The translations under genes were made by a program, and so were the position numbers. The notes below the pieces were generated by a model. That model was given only the letters and a program-made list of their open reading frames with translations, was not told the origin of the DNA and ran no database searches. Shown here in pieces: positions 31,169 through 43,689 of a stretch of DNA of 64,000 nt; position 1 is the stretch's first letter, and the number at the start of each line of letters is the position of its first letter. The stretch comes from Chrysaora quinquecirrha (lineage: Eukaryota; Cnidaria; Scyphozoa; Semaeostomeae; Pelagiidae), in NCBI GenBank assembly GCA_014526335.1, contig JACTAT010000010.1, forward strand, positions 6,449,777 through 6,513,776, written 5' to 3'.

Positions 31169-33235
31169 GTCCCATTGCTGTCAGAGGAAGAAGAAAGAAG
31201 AATAATAAGAGAGCGCGATTACAGTTTCTCACTGGAAGACGATGATTATGATGGATTTTGCTTGGAAGATGTTTTCGAAGTATTGAAAATAGACGACGAA
31301 GATGAATGTATTGAGTACAAATCGAGAAACTGCGAGGCACATAATGACGAGGCTGATGAAAACACTGAGGAGGAGCAGAAGCAACGATTTGGGATTGAAA
31401 ATAAGACAATGAGAAAGAATATGGTTGTGGAAGTTTCTGATGGAAAAGAAAATAAAAATAAGAATAAGTTTGACTTGAAATATGAAAAACAAATAGTAAA
31501 AGATAAAAAAAAACGTAAGTATAAAAGTTTTGATTCCTTTCAGATATGAAACTCGATATAAGGAGCCAGTAACGAGACCGTAAAAAAAATGTAAAGAGCA
31601 GGGCAGGGGTGTAGATCTGGTGGGGCACGGATGGGCTGAGCCCCCCTATTTATTGGCCATCAGAGCCCCCTTTGAGTTCAACCTGCCTTTTTCTAGCTCT
31701 TTCTGATGAAAATAGTAATAATGATTCGAGTTTTTATTACAACGTCCCAACAGTTCCTAACCCTTTAAATTGGCCCCAAAGGGAGGGAGTACAGCACTTA
31801 GGCACCAATCATGGAGTTGTCTACCCTGGGTAACATAGACTCAAAAGGTCATAGGGTGTGGCGCTAATCTTGTTTCTTATTCTGGTGGCAAGGGTAAGAG
31901 TAGGCACCAACAATGAAAAGCGAATCATAGGAGTTTTGCGATTAAACAAGCACTACGGGATTCACTTGCGGGACACAGATTGATTCAGAGGTGTAGGGAG
32001 GAGGTGAAGCCTCCCAAAAGATACAAAATTGCAAAAAATTTCGCTGTTACGGAGCAATTATATGGGAAAAGCTAGCCGAGCCAATCCGCTTTGCTAACCT
32101 GGGTCAACTTTAGTTGCAGAGACAACTCGCCTTATGTAATCGAAAACTGATTTTCCCACTGAATGCTGAGTCGGAGATAACTCGACCAATTGGCCCAACA
32201 AGGGACACCTCGCCTCATATAATCATGTCTTAACCCTATCTCACCTGGGCATTTAAGAACATTCTCAACCTGGGAGGGGGCTTATTGTGCCCTCTGTTTA
32301 TCTCAGCTATTATGCGAGGTAGAATATCCATTACTGGTATCAAAGTTGTCTACTATGTAAAGAACAAGTCTACAAAAAAATTTGCAAATACGGAATACCA
32401 ATATATAGATGATATGACGTCATCTTTAATGTATTAATGTGAAGACTACATCATTTTCGAAGAACATCAAAATAAAAAATTAAGGCTGATAAATAGTTCT
32501 CATATGAAATCCTTCATCAAACATCATGCTGCTGCTAATTACCATGCTTTGGCATGTTTAAATTCAAAATTTTGTCAGTATTTTCTCTTGCCAATGTCAA
32601 TTGCCCTCCCCAGGTGAGATAGTAAGGTTGCCGTTTTCGAGTCTACTACTAGCCTAGGGCTACTCAGTCGGATTTACACTTTACCCCTGGTCTGGATGCA
32701 TGTAGCAGGGTGCAGCCACACACGGCGCTCATAACTACCGACCAGGTACCCATTTATACACCTTGGTGGAGAGAGGCACATTTGTATTAACAACTTGCCC
32801 AAGGTTGTTATCTCTGCAATCGCAAGTGGAAAGACCGTGGCTCGAACCCATAACATTCTCGTTGTGAGCCCAGCACGCTAGCCACTGCACCAAAGAGACC
32901 ACGCCAAAGAGATAGGGTTAAGTCTGTTAAGAAAGTTGGAGTCAGCGCCTTCTAATACAATGTCATTTGTCTTTTCAGGACAGAATATGAATCTAGAAGA
33001 ATTCTTTTTAGAGTTACTAAGGGATCAAGCATACGGATCATTTATCCATTGGACTTACAAGGAGAGAAAAGAGTTTAACTTGGACAACCCTAGGCAAATC
33101 GCCAATGCATGGGGTAAAATAAAAAATAAACGAAAATTTACTCCTGAAAATCTAACAAGAGAAATTAGAAAACTGAGAAAGGCAGGAAGGTTAAAAAAAC
33201 TTGTGAGAAAAGACCATTATCAATTTCTTGAATAA
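31169..33235 (+). CDS. ETS-domain protein, paralogue 2 (exons 2 and 3)
   Basis: Two exons: 31169-31514 (acceptor CTTTCCAG, donor GTAAGT, enters phase 0, leaves phase 1) and 32979-33235 (acceptor CTTTTCAG). They join to about 200 codons. The first exon encodes a strongly acidic region (many Asp/Glu, such as LEDDDYDGFCLEDVFEV) that ends in a basic KDKKKR, plausibly a nuclear signal. The second is a divergent ETS domain: LEEFFLELLRDQ, SFIHWTYKERKEF, IANAWGKIKNKRKF, then recognition helix LTREIRKLRKAG. Both key arginines of the helix are kept, but the usual RYY is RKL. The protein ends DHYQFLE. The first exon with the start codon was not found. An AATAAA (33231-33236) overlaps the TAA stop. The intron contains a tRNA-SINE. 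An acidic N-terminus plus C-terminal ETS recalls SPI-type factors. Confidence 0.82.
32690..32905 (-). mobile_element. tRNA-derived SINE-like element in ETS2 intron
   Basis: On the minus strand, TTTGGTGCAGTGGCTAGCGT (A box region) and GGGTTCGAGCC (B box) are followed by a body containing CACCTTGG/CCAAGG words, similar to the body of the 30.3-kb element. It is about 70 bp upstream of the ETS exon acceptor. Confidence 0.6.
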
Positions 33236-33236
33236 A
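33231..33236 (+). terminator. Poly(A) signal overlapping the ETS2 stop codon
   Basis: AATAAA at 33231-33236 shares bases with the TAA stop at 33233-33235. If used, the 3' UTR would be only about 10-30 nt. Confidence 0.45.
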
Positions 33237-33448
33237 ACGGGCATTAACAGATGGGTATTGAGATGGGATGATATTGAGCAAAAGGTTGAGGCCCTGAACA
33301 AATGAACTGAACATTTCAGTGAACATCGTTCAAAATTGAAGTTCAGTGAAAAATCTAGTTCATTTGGCCACCTTGTTCATTCACTGAACATTGTTCAGCG
33401 AATGCTTGATGAGAGTGAAAAATGTTTGGTGAACAAAATTTGTTCACT

Positions 33449-33971
33449 GTATTAGACATGATAGTCATGATAGACAGATTTCTGGGATTGAGTAAGATAC
33501 TTGATTGATACAAGGAGTTGATAGAACTGAGTGAATGCTCGAACTGACAAAAGTGATCTTGCCAATCACTGTTGGACGGAAAAACACCAGATGGATTGGG
33601 ATAACATTTCAGTGATTGATGAAGATAAGAACTGGAAAAACAGACTAGTTAAAGAGAACATTCACTCAGTTCTATCAACTCCTTGTATCAATCAAGTATC
33701 TTACTCAATCCCAGAAATCTGGTTGAATAACATCAAAGTTGCACTCAACGCAATTTTGGCGCCACAAATCTTAGAAATTGAGCGCCAAAAAATTCCGAGC
33801 TTCCTCGCAGGTCCGGTTAATTTCACACCTTTCGATCCGACCTTTGCAATAAATAGGCAAGAAACCACATTTCTCATTGCCCGATGATGGGAGACGGATC
33901 TCTCCCGAAACGTTGCCCAACTAAATATCAAAGGCTTGTCATGATAAGTGGTGACTATCATGTCTAATACA
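33449..33971 (+). mobile_element. Penelope-like element fragment with inverted ends
   Basis: The frame at 33531-33800 reads LANHCWTEKHQMDWDN, VIDEDKNWKNRLVKENIHS and SYSIPEIW. This matches the C-terminal GIY-YIG endonuclease region of Penelope-like retroelements. Segment 33484-33538 is an inverted copy of about 33660-33714. The extreme ends, GTATTAGACATGATAGTCA and its complement near 33952-33971, are also inverted. The 3' part (CCGATGATGGGAGACGGATC) recurs at 49907-50040. The element is badly truncated and lacks RT. Confidence 0.75.
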
Positions 33972-33974
33972 GTG

Positions 33975-35460
33975 TCAGAAACAGCCTTGATAAGTCCGAA
34001 TATATTTACTCTGTTAAAATTAGTTCAGTGGTTGAAATACGTTCCGCAAATGTTCAGCAAAATGTTCAGTTCGTTTGCCCAGAGGCCAGGGCCTTAGAAT
34101 CCCCCCTTAAGTTTGCTGTTCGGTGTACATTATATATGGCTAATTCAGTAGACTCAGGGGGTGAGAAGTCTCAGCTTAGCAAAGACGACCTAAGCCTAGA
34201 ATTAGTAGTTTGAAGATTTTGTGTACATAATAATTATTTTGTATATATCGACTTGATTTTTCTAGTAGCTGTGTAAAACATAGTACAGTTTGTATGCTGC
34301 TGTTATTTTTGAGAACCATGCGTGCTATTTTATGAATAATTGTTATAAATTCTTTGGACTTAATCGAAAGATCAAACCTTGTTTGTCAAACATTCGAGAT
34401 TTTTTTCACAAGAATGTTTGGCCATTTGGCCACGTCGCATACAATGCTTGTCGAAAAACATATATGTGGAAAGTGATACCAGGCCAGACTTAAAAATATT
34501 GCTTGATGAACAATTTTCAAATGCATAGACCCTCGACGAAGATCTGTTTAACGCATTGGTTGTTGGAAAACGTAAATCCGGAGAGTAATGCTTAGCCTAG
34601 ACTTACTCTAAATCTAAATCTTTTTTTATCCAAACACGATTTCATAACCGAAATGTGACAGCGTTGCCGTTCACTTTTCTCACTGTCTCCTCCGCAGCGC
34701 CATCATATTTCTGGCATGACTGTGTTCGGATAAGGAAATATTTAGACTTAGGGTAAGTCTATGCTTAGCCTAACGCCCAGACATTTCTTGATGTGCAATT
34801 CTCAAACATACAGGCTCTGGTCAATGATAGAAAATTGTTTGTCAAACATCAGACATCTGCATTTCAAACATAAAATGTTTGACCATCTGAAACATCGCGA
34901 AACATTGCTCGTCCAATACATTTGGCTTGTGACAAGCAGAAACTGTCTTTGAATTAAAAAAAAAATGCCCACAAATTTTGGCTTTTAAGCAATTTTTTCA
35001 ACTCAACGGAGCCAAGCATAGCTTTAGGCCCTAGGCAAACATTCAAGCAATATTGGTCGAACGTCTGAACTTCACTCGCCAAATAAAAGGTTTGACCGTT
35101 GGGCAACATCGCAAGCATCGCTCGTCGAACAGTTTTCGCTTGTAAGATGCAGAAGCTGAAAATTTTGCCATCAAGCAATGTTTGACATAAGACCAGCCAA
35201 ATAATGAAACACTGCTTTCCCTAAAAGTGGGAAGATCGAACAAACACCAGTAACATTCAATCGAATTTATGTTGTAGAAAAAGTCTTACTTTCTTTACTC
35301 GTCTTGTCGTTGCTAATAAATGCTCCATGTATGTATTCTTATAGCACTTGTTGTATAGCATATAAGATATTTTTCCACCATGATTGTAAATTTAGCATTT
35401 TCAAGATCTGAAAAGAGAAAACAAAGTGCAAGGTAATGGATTGTTTTATTCTCTTCTTTG
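33975..35460. repeat. Degenerate dispersed repeat built on CAAACATTG/TGTTTGACC words
   Basis: At least four diverged segments (near 34380-34470, 34850-34950, 35040-35190, 36530-36790, and again 39250-39310) share an order like GTTTGACCATTTGGCCAC, then CATCGC, AAACATTGCTTGTC and AAACATTTT. They surround the 14-bp array, which may have grown from this word. Confidence 0.45.
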
Positions 35461-35462
35461 TA

Positions 35463-36368
35463 GCTTCAAAAGTTTGAGGTCAAATATTTGAGTTCAAACG
35501 TTTGAGGTCAAACATTTGAAATCAAACATTTGAGGTCACACAATTGAGGTCAAACAATTGAGGTCAAACATTTGGGGTCAAACACTTGAGGTCAAACACT
35601 TGAAGTCAAACATTTGAGGTCAAACATTTGAGGTCAAACATTTGAAATCAAACATTTGAGGTCACACAATTGAGGTCAAACAATTGAGGTCAAACATTTG
35701 AGGTCAAACATTTGAGGTCAAAAATTTGAAATCAAACATTTGAGGTCACACAATTGAGGTCAAACAATTGAGGTCAAACATTTGAGGTCAAACATTTGAG
35801 GTCAAACAATTGAGGTCAAACATTTGAAATCAAACATTTGAGGTCACACAATTGAGGTCAAACAATTGAGGTCAAACATTTGAGGTCAAACATTTGAGGT
35901 CAAACATTTGAAATCAAACATTTGAGGTCACACAATTGAGGTCAAACAATTGAGGTCAAACATTTGAGGTCAAACATTTGAGGTCAAAAATTTGAGGTCA
36001 AACACTTGAATCAAACATTTGAGATCAAACAATTGAGGTCAAACATTTGAGGTCAAACAATTGAGGCCAAACATTTGAGGTCAAACATTTGAGATCAAAC
36101 ACTTGAGATCAAACATTTGAGGTCAAAAATTTGAGATCAGACTATTCTGCAGGTCAAATATTTGACATCAAACTATTCTGTAAGTCAAACATTTGAGGTC
36201 AAACATTTGAGGTCAATCATTTGAGGTCAAACACTTGAGGTTGAACACTTGAAGTCAAACGTTTGAGTTCAAACATTTGAGGTCAAACATTTGAAGTCAA
36301 ACATTTAAAGTGAAACATTTGAGGTCGAGCATTTGAGGTCAAGCATTTGAGGTAAAACATTTCACAAT
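35463..36368. repeat. 14-bp minisatellite, AGGTCAAACATTTG
   Basis: About 900 bp, roughly 60 units of 14 bp with variants CAATTG, CACTTG and AAATCA. A marker variant pair (AAATCAAACATTTGAGGTCA then CACAATTG) recurs at about 35519, 35645, 35729, 35827 and 35911, all multiples of 14 apart (126, 84, 98, 84). This shows higher-order duplication. Nearly every unit holds AGGTCA, the nuclear-receptor half-site. Confidence 0.93.
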
Positions 36369-37629
36369 TGAAATCACAAAGCAAAAATGCTATGCCAATT
36401 GTTTCACAAGAAATTTTATCATGATGACGATTACCAAACGGACAAATGCTGCTAAATTACAGGAGGCCCAATCTCCTTTAGTATTGTGTCTAGCCGGAAT
36501 GGCAAGAAAAGCTGAGTACAGTCTAAGGCCTTGGCCAAAAGATCAAACATTTTCGTCAGTTATCTGAAACTTGATTGTCCAGCAAAATGTTTGATCGTTT
36601 GGCCACATCAGCACAAAACATTGCTTGTCAAACATTTTTTGCTTAAATGTTGCGAAGCAAAAATGCTTTTGAACTTTTTCAAAAACATTGCCAAGCAAAG
36701 ATCTGCTTTTTAAGCAGTGTTCTGCGACGTGGTCAAACAGTCAAACATTGTTCCTAAAGCAAATCTCGAATGCTTGACCAACAATGTTTGATCGTTTGCC
36801 CATGGTATAAGAGTCAAGAGATTTATACCACTTAATATCTTTATACCTCATGAAAAAAGCTTTTTTTGTTGCTTGTTCTTTTGTCAACACCACACAGCAA
36901 GAGCAAGCAAAAAGTGGTTTTGCTTTCTCGCCGGGACAAATTCATTTGTTGCTGTTTTTGATTCTGCAAAGTTCGTTATAAAGTAAATACATACATAAGA
37001 AATTAATTACATAAAAATCATAGAAGCTTGTAGTATCTTCCCCAAACTAAAGCGAACAACAACAACTATTCAGCTCAATTCAATTCTGTGTGTGCAAGTC
37101 TAGTAAGCTTATTACCTGAGTATCAGATACGATCAGATATCGTTTTTCAACAAGAGACATTATTTTTCTAGTACCTTTTCGTGTTCTTCTGTTTTCCTCT
37201 ATGGTTTTCGGCAGGCTTACAAAGCGCCAAAACGGCAGATTTCTGAGGCCTCTTCGTCTATAGACCCCCTATAGACCCACTGTCTTTGAAATAGCAAGGT
37301 TTCGCAGACTATCCAGACCATTTTTCTGTCCTGCAATTTTCGTCATATGCATTTCGCTTTTGTTTCTCTAAGTCTTCCACGTCCATCTCCAATAATCAGC
37401 ATTCTACAAAACAATTCCCAATTGTTTAAAAACAATAGTCCTGTGCACGATGCGCAAAAATTCCAGTGTGCCTCATAATAAACCGAGAGACAATTCACTC
37501 CTTCAATGAATGTCGTACACCTTGGCTTTTTATTGTTTTCAAAGAAACCCGTTGAAAATCCTTTTGTTTTGATGGGAATCCCGTACCCTATTTCGGGGCG
37601 AAATGTCTCTTGTAAGAAACCTCAAAATA

Positions 37630-37850
37630 AAATCAAGAAACTCTACGACAAGGGTGTGGAGTAGACTCGCTACACAAGTCTCTGTTATGCTCTGATAGGT
37701 CGCGTATTACTGATGGGTCGAAAAAAAACAAGTCCAAAGTGCAGTCCGGTTTTTCCACCAGTCCCTCGTCCCGAGCTGCCATGAACAATAACAACAGCAA
37801 CAGCGAGGGGGGAGGTACTGGTGTAGCCAGTCTGGGGGTGGAGATCAACT
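37630..37850. repeat. Dispersed element shared with 46740-47010
   Basis: Both loci have CACAAGT and TCTGTTATGCTCT near one end and AACAACAACAGCAA then CAGCGAGGGGG near the other, with diverged sequence between. This is probably a non-autonomous DNA transposon related to the 28976 family. Confidence 0.5.
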
Positions 37851-38724
37851 GAAATTTTAGTAATTAAACTAACTACTGTCGTTTGCAACTTTTGGTTCAG
37901 TAAATTAGAAAAGCTTTGTCTTCAAACGGTTTAACTTTGTCATGAAACGGTTTAAGAAATTACTTAATGACCTTAATATTACTGTCTTAATACGAAAGTT
38001 AAGACAAAAAGTTTCTTATAAAAAATGAGTGTATTCTTTCTTACCTACCTTGCAGATGTAGCTACTGCTTAGTCATGCCAGTATATTGCATTTCGCTTTG
38101 TAGAAATCACTTTTCTTTCCCTGAAAGGCTAAGCTTAACGTCCTAACAGCGGGCATGAGGACATCTTAACAGAGCGAGTTTCCTTTCCTTGTCAAAAGAG
38201 AAAGTCAGGGATTTTGCAAAACGTAAGTAGTTGGTTTCTAAATCGAAACACCCAATATAAGCAGTTGGTTACGACCTGGTACAGTAATGACATTGACCTC
38301 CTTCAGAGATATTGAGTTCAAACACGGAACTATTTTCATTTGGAAGGAACCTTTTATCTGATTCCTGGAAATGAAGCAGCAAAAACAATGGCTGACCTGA
38401 ATTTACTTCCTCTTTCTCGATTATCGATTGCGGACATGATTTGCGATCACAATAACAAATGTTAGATTATAACTACAATTTGAGTTCTAACGAACTGTTT
38501 TAGATCAAAATGAACATCATTGCAGACCGATCAGTGATTGAGAGGAGAGAAAACGCAAATTTTGTAGTCTGGATGAAGAAATGAGTAAAAAGAGCTCTGT
38601 TGGTTCAAATTGGACGCCTAACCGTGTAAGTGCATTGCTTTTTCGTTTGTGAGAGTGAAAAATCTAGTCATTTTTGTCCAAGAAATACATCTGTATCTGT
38701 ATGGTTCAAGGAACTAGTTTTTAA

Positions 38725-40000
38725 TACAGGTTTTTTATAAGGAACCTTTGGTCTGAGTTGAGGCTGGAGTTCCTTAATTTTTCAACAAAATGAGGTTGAA
38801 AGTTCTTTATGCTGTTCCTTGTCGTGAGATATGTTTGACTACTTATTTTTACAATAAATTCATATAAACTTGCTTCATTTTCTAACTTTAAATATAAATG
38901 GAGTCTTTTGGGGAAGAACGATGGGAAATATATTGTTATTCTGTTATTTATTTGTACAAACCGTCTTGTTATTTAAAAAAGTGATTCTTAGTCTTTCATC
39001 CGAGCCTTGACAGTTCCTTAAACTCTTAAAGTTACTTTATTTTTTTTTTTGGAATTTTCAGCCTTGAGTTCCTTTTAAGGTGTTCCTTGTAAAAATCGTG
39101 TGGCTACATTTTCAAACCTTTGGTATTACTTTGTGAACATCTCGGTAAAACCCTAATAACATTTTAAGGAATGGGGTAATAACATTTCTTATAAAAAGGC
39201 GTGTTACAAAAACGTTCTGACAGACGACGTTAAGCCTTTCAAAATTCGCAATGTTAGACTGTTTGGCCACGTCACCAAACATTGCTTGACAAGCACAATT
39301 TCCTAGCAATGCGCATACAGCGAACATACAGCACATACATACAATGCGTTATATTTGCTATATTTGTATGCGTTGTAATCGTGTTCACTAATTTTAAGCC
39401 CTTTTTTAATTGACTAGAAGATCAACTAAAACGAAAGAAGATTTACTATGATGTGTTTTGCAGCAGTTTTTTTTTAAGCAACTTCGCTTGGCCCTAGTTC
39501 CAAAAGTTGCTTATTTTTGGACCTTTTATGGCCACCTTTTAGTAGCAAAAGTTGCTTAATAGTTGCTTAATTTTAACTGTATCTTTTTTGCCCTAAGAAT
39601 AGTATAGAGGCTAGAAAAACAGCAAAATCTAACATTGCACATAGAATGACTGGAATTATTTCTCCCTGCTGATATTGTTACCATTTGGTACTTGGTATTG
39701 AAAGTTAGGAACGGAACCCCTCAATGAAATGCCTCACTTAACGAGAAACACTCCGTTTATATGCGAGTTTGGACGACAAATGAATTGAAATAGCTTCTAT
39801 TTTGATCAATTCTTGATTGCTTGCAGTGATATAAATTTTAAAAAATTTAAAAAGTTGCTTAGGTTTTTTTCCTGTGGTACTATACGTCGCTTAAACTTTC
39901 AGGCCTTCTACATCTTGGTTGCTTATAAGCGGTTGCTTATAAAAAAAACTGCGTGTATTTCTATTACCACGATTGCTATGATCGTGGTTATGATTCTAAT
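38725..40000. repeat. Cluster of TA-flanked MITE-type ends
   Basis: Copies or fragments ending in CTTATAAAAA...GTG occur at about 38727 (CAGGTTTTTTATAAGGAACC), 39100, 39180-39212 (TTTCTTATAAAAAGGCGTGT) and 39930-39956 (TTGCTTATAAAAAAAACTGC). They belong to the family of 12471-12866. Exact borders are unclear. Confidence 0.5.
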
Positions 40001-40854
40001 CATAATAGCCATCAGCATCACTATACTCAGAAGAAAGTTTCCAATCAGCTTTTTGTGTAATGTTGATCAGGTCCGAATTCCAAATTGTGCGTTGCTATAG
40101 GCGTTTCATGCCTTCTCTCCTTGATTCTTATTGTTGAAAGAGCAGAAAACAAGACCGACACAAATCCGGAAAGCCACAAACTGAATTAAACTTAACTTCA
40201 ACAACTGTTGCCATGCGGTTGATATATACAATACAAAAATACAAACTTTTGAAGGAAACAAAAAACCAAGAATAACATGTACCCCCTTGCCTAGGAATTA
40301 TAAAACACCACTTTTGTAAGATAAAGTAAATCTTTCCGGGGGATATGCTAACCAGAGAAACATATCTGGAATAGTGCCAGATGTCCTGGAGCCAGCCTCG
40401 ATCCTCAGTAGTGGCGGTGCATTCTCAAAAACGAGTGCTGAAGACAGACATTTGAAGTTGAACGACACAACAGATTCGAAATCTAATGTTATAAGATTGC
40501 AGTTAGAGGTTACAGAGTACAAGTATACGTTTGGGAAATTTCGCAATCAAAGGTTCCAGGCTTCAGCCCTAAAAGTTTCAATCCTAACAAACTCTGCCTC
40601 ATTTCTGGTGATGTCCCCCGCCTGTCCATGGAAGCAAAGGGAACAAAATGGTGAATACTGAATAGAATATGAACCAGTTCAGATCAATGACACTGCTTTA
40701 GACATATGGATTTGACTAAAGCCTGTAGTGTTCGAGCATGGATAAATTCGATAAACGCCAATCTGACCTTTGACTCCGAGGTTTGTGTTTGTTTTTGGGT
40801 AAATTTAAGGTTTTCATGTGACCCCCATATGACAAATTAAGTTCTCTAACAAAC

Positions 40855-40897
40855 CAACTAGTTAACTAACTAACTAACTGACTGACTTACTAACTAG

Positions 40898-40957
<60 letters not shown>

Positions 40958-41091
40958 TTAAACACTAACTAACTAACAACTAACTAATACTAACAAACTA
41001 ATTAACTGACTAAATAACTTAACAACTAACTAACTAATAACTAACTAACTAACTAACTAATTAACTGACTCACTGACTGACTGACTGACTG

Positions 41092-41180
<89 letters not shown>

Positions 41181-41300
41181 ATAACTAACTAACTAACTAA
41201 ACAACTAACTCACTAACTAACTAACTAAGAAACTAACTAACTAACAGAGAAACAACTAACTTACTAACTAACTAAACAGCTAACTAAAACTTTAACTAAC
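40855..41300. repeat. (CTAA)n tetranucleotide array
   Basis: About 445 bp of ACTAACTAACTAAC with interruptions, written in CTAA orientation on the plus strand. Confidence 0.95.
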
Positions 41301-41579
41301 AACACTTCCCTTCTACACTTTCCTCTATTTCAATTGTTCTTACTCCTAAAGGAATTCAATTTGCTTTCTTTGATATGAAGTCAAAAATTTTGTTTTATGC
41401 AAAATTAGAAACTTTAAATGCAAGAACTTGAGGAGATGATGAAGCAAATCCTGAAAATTATCTGAAGTACTGTGAAACAATATTATAAAGTCTTTAGATG
41501 TGCTAGTCCAAAAACAAGTCTCTACCTTTTTCATCCGAAATTCAACTATATTCCCCAAATAAAGTTTGATCAGAATTAG

Positions 41580-42018
41580 GTTTCAGTTAGTTTGTTAGCT
41601 GGTTGGTTAATTAGTTAGTTATTTGGTTAGTTAGTTAGTTAGTTAGTTAGTTAGCTAGTCAGTTAGTTAGTTAGTTAGTTAGCTAGTCAGTTAGTTAGCT
41701 AGTTAGTTAGTTAGTTAGTTAGTTAATGAGTTAGCTAGCTAGTTATTTAGTTAGTTAGTTAGTTAGTTAGCTAGCTAGCTAGTTAGTTTGTATTAGTTAA
41801 TTGTTAGTTAGTTAATTGTTTACTTAGTTAGTTAGTTAGTAAGTAAGTAAGTAAGTTAGTTAGTTAGTTAGTTTGTTAGTTTGTTAGTTACTTATTTAGT
41901 TGTTAAGTTAGTTAGTTAGTTAGTTAGTTGTTTAGTTGGTTAGTGATTTAGTTAAGTAGTAAGTTTGTAAATTAGTTATTCACTAGTTGCTAAGTTTATT
42001 TTATAGTTAGTTAGTTAC

Positions 42019-42085
<67 letters not shown>

Positions 42086-43042
42086 ATTAGTTAGTTTGTT
42101 AGTTAGTCAGTCAGTCAGTCAGTCATAAGTCAGTTTTGTAGTTAGTTTGTTATTTAGTTAGTTAGTTAGTTAGTTAGGTAGTTAGTTAGTTCATTCATTA
42201 GATAGTTAGTTACTTAATTAATTAGTTAGTCAGTCACCTAGTTAGTTACATGGTTAGTTAGTAAGTTCGTTAGCTTGTTAGTAAGTTAATAAATAAATTA
42301 GTTGGTTAGTCGGCTAGTTAGTTAGTCAGTCGTTCAGTTAGTAAGTTAGTTAATCAGCTATTAGTTGGTTAGTTAGTTAGCTTTTTAGTTAGTCAGTTAG
42401 TTAGTTAGTTAGTTAGTTTGTTAATTAGTAAGTTAGTAAGTTAGTTACAGTTTGTTAGTAAGATTTTTAGTTAGTTTGTTAAATAGTTAGTTAGTTACAT
42501 AGATAGTTTGAAAGTGAGTTAGCTTGTTAGTTAATTCATTAATTAGTTAGTTAGATCAATAATTAGTTAGTTAGTAAGTTAATTAATTAGTTAGTCAGTT
42601 AGTTATTAAGTTAGTTAGTTAGTTAGTTAGTTAGTTAATTAGTTAGTTAGTAAGACAGATAGTAAGTTGGTGAGTTAGTGATTCAGTCAGTCAGTCAGTT
42701 AATTAGTTAGTTAGTGAGTTAATTAATTGGTTAGTTAGTTAGTTAGTTAGTAAGTTTGTTGGTTAGTTAGATAGTAAGTTAATTAGTTAGTTAGTTTATT
42801 AGTTAGTTAGTTTATAGTCAATAAGTTAATTAGTTAGTAAGTAAATTAGTAAATAAGTTAGTTAGTTAGTTAATTAGTTACTCAGTTAATTAGTTAGTCA
42901 ATTAGTTAATTAGTTAGTTAGTTAGTTAGTTAGTTAGTTGTTAAGTTAGTGAGTTAGTTATTTAGTTCGTTAGTTAGTTTATCAGTCGGTCAGTCAGTCA
43001 GTTTGTTAGTTAGTTTGTTAGTTGTAAGTAATAAGTAAGTTC

Positions 43043-43092
<50 letters not shown>

Positions 43093-43135
43093 CAGTCAGT
43101 GAGAAAGTTAGTTAATTTAGTTACTTACATTATAG
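41580..43135. repeat. (TTAG)n tetranucleotide array, inverted relative to 40855-41300
   Basis: About 1.55 kb of GTTAGTTAGTTAG with many single-base variants and short AGTC/CAGT runs. It is the same 4-bp word as at 40855 but on the opposite strand. Confidence 0.95.
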
Positions 43136-43379
43136 TTTAGTTAAACTGTCCGTTTCGTACAACACTTTTATAACAACGCGAACCTGGATTTTGGCAACAA
43201 GTTAAGAACAAGCTTAACATAAATTGAGACTGGCCCCAGCAAGTCCCAAAGGAAGTTTGGTTCACAAATTAATCAAAAATTAAGTAACTCTGCAAGAAAA
43301 ATTTACTATAATAATAGACATCAACTTAAGAAACTCCGGCTCAAGTTAAAAGATCAAAGTTTCTTATACAAAATTACAA

Positions 43380-43427
43380 ACTAATTAACTAACTAACTGA
43401 CCAAATAACTAAAACTGTCTAACTGAA

Positions 43428-43462
<35 letters not shown>

Positions 43463-43640
43463 TTAACTGACTATCTAACTAACTGGCTAAGTAACTAAAA
43501 CTATCTAACTGAATAACTAACTAACTAACTAACTAACTAACTTACAAACTAACTAACTAAATAACTAATTAACTAAGTAAGCAAATATCTAACCAGTAAG
43601 TAAGTAACTAACAAACTAACTAACTAACTATTTAACTAAC
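43380..43640. repeat. (CTAA)n array, second block in plus orientation
   Basis: About 260 bp of AACTAACTAACT, again in the orientation of 40855-41300. It is bounded by two copies of AAGTTAAAAGATCAAAGTTT followed by CTTATA (about 43345 and 43650). Confidence 0.93.
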
Positions 43641-43689
43641 TCTGGTACAAGTTAAAAGATCAAAGTTTCTTATAAGGAAATTATAAACT

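Noticed and set aside
35463..36368. CRISPR-like array
   Set aside because: Units are 14 bp with no unique spacers and the context is eukaryotic. It is a minisatellite.
41580..43135. Telomere-like repeat
   Set aside because: The unit is a tetranucleotide TTAG, not TTAGGG or TTAGG, is heavily interrupted and flips strand. It is an interstitial microsatellite.
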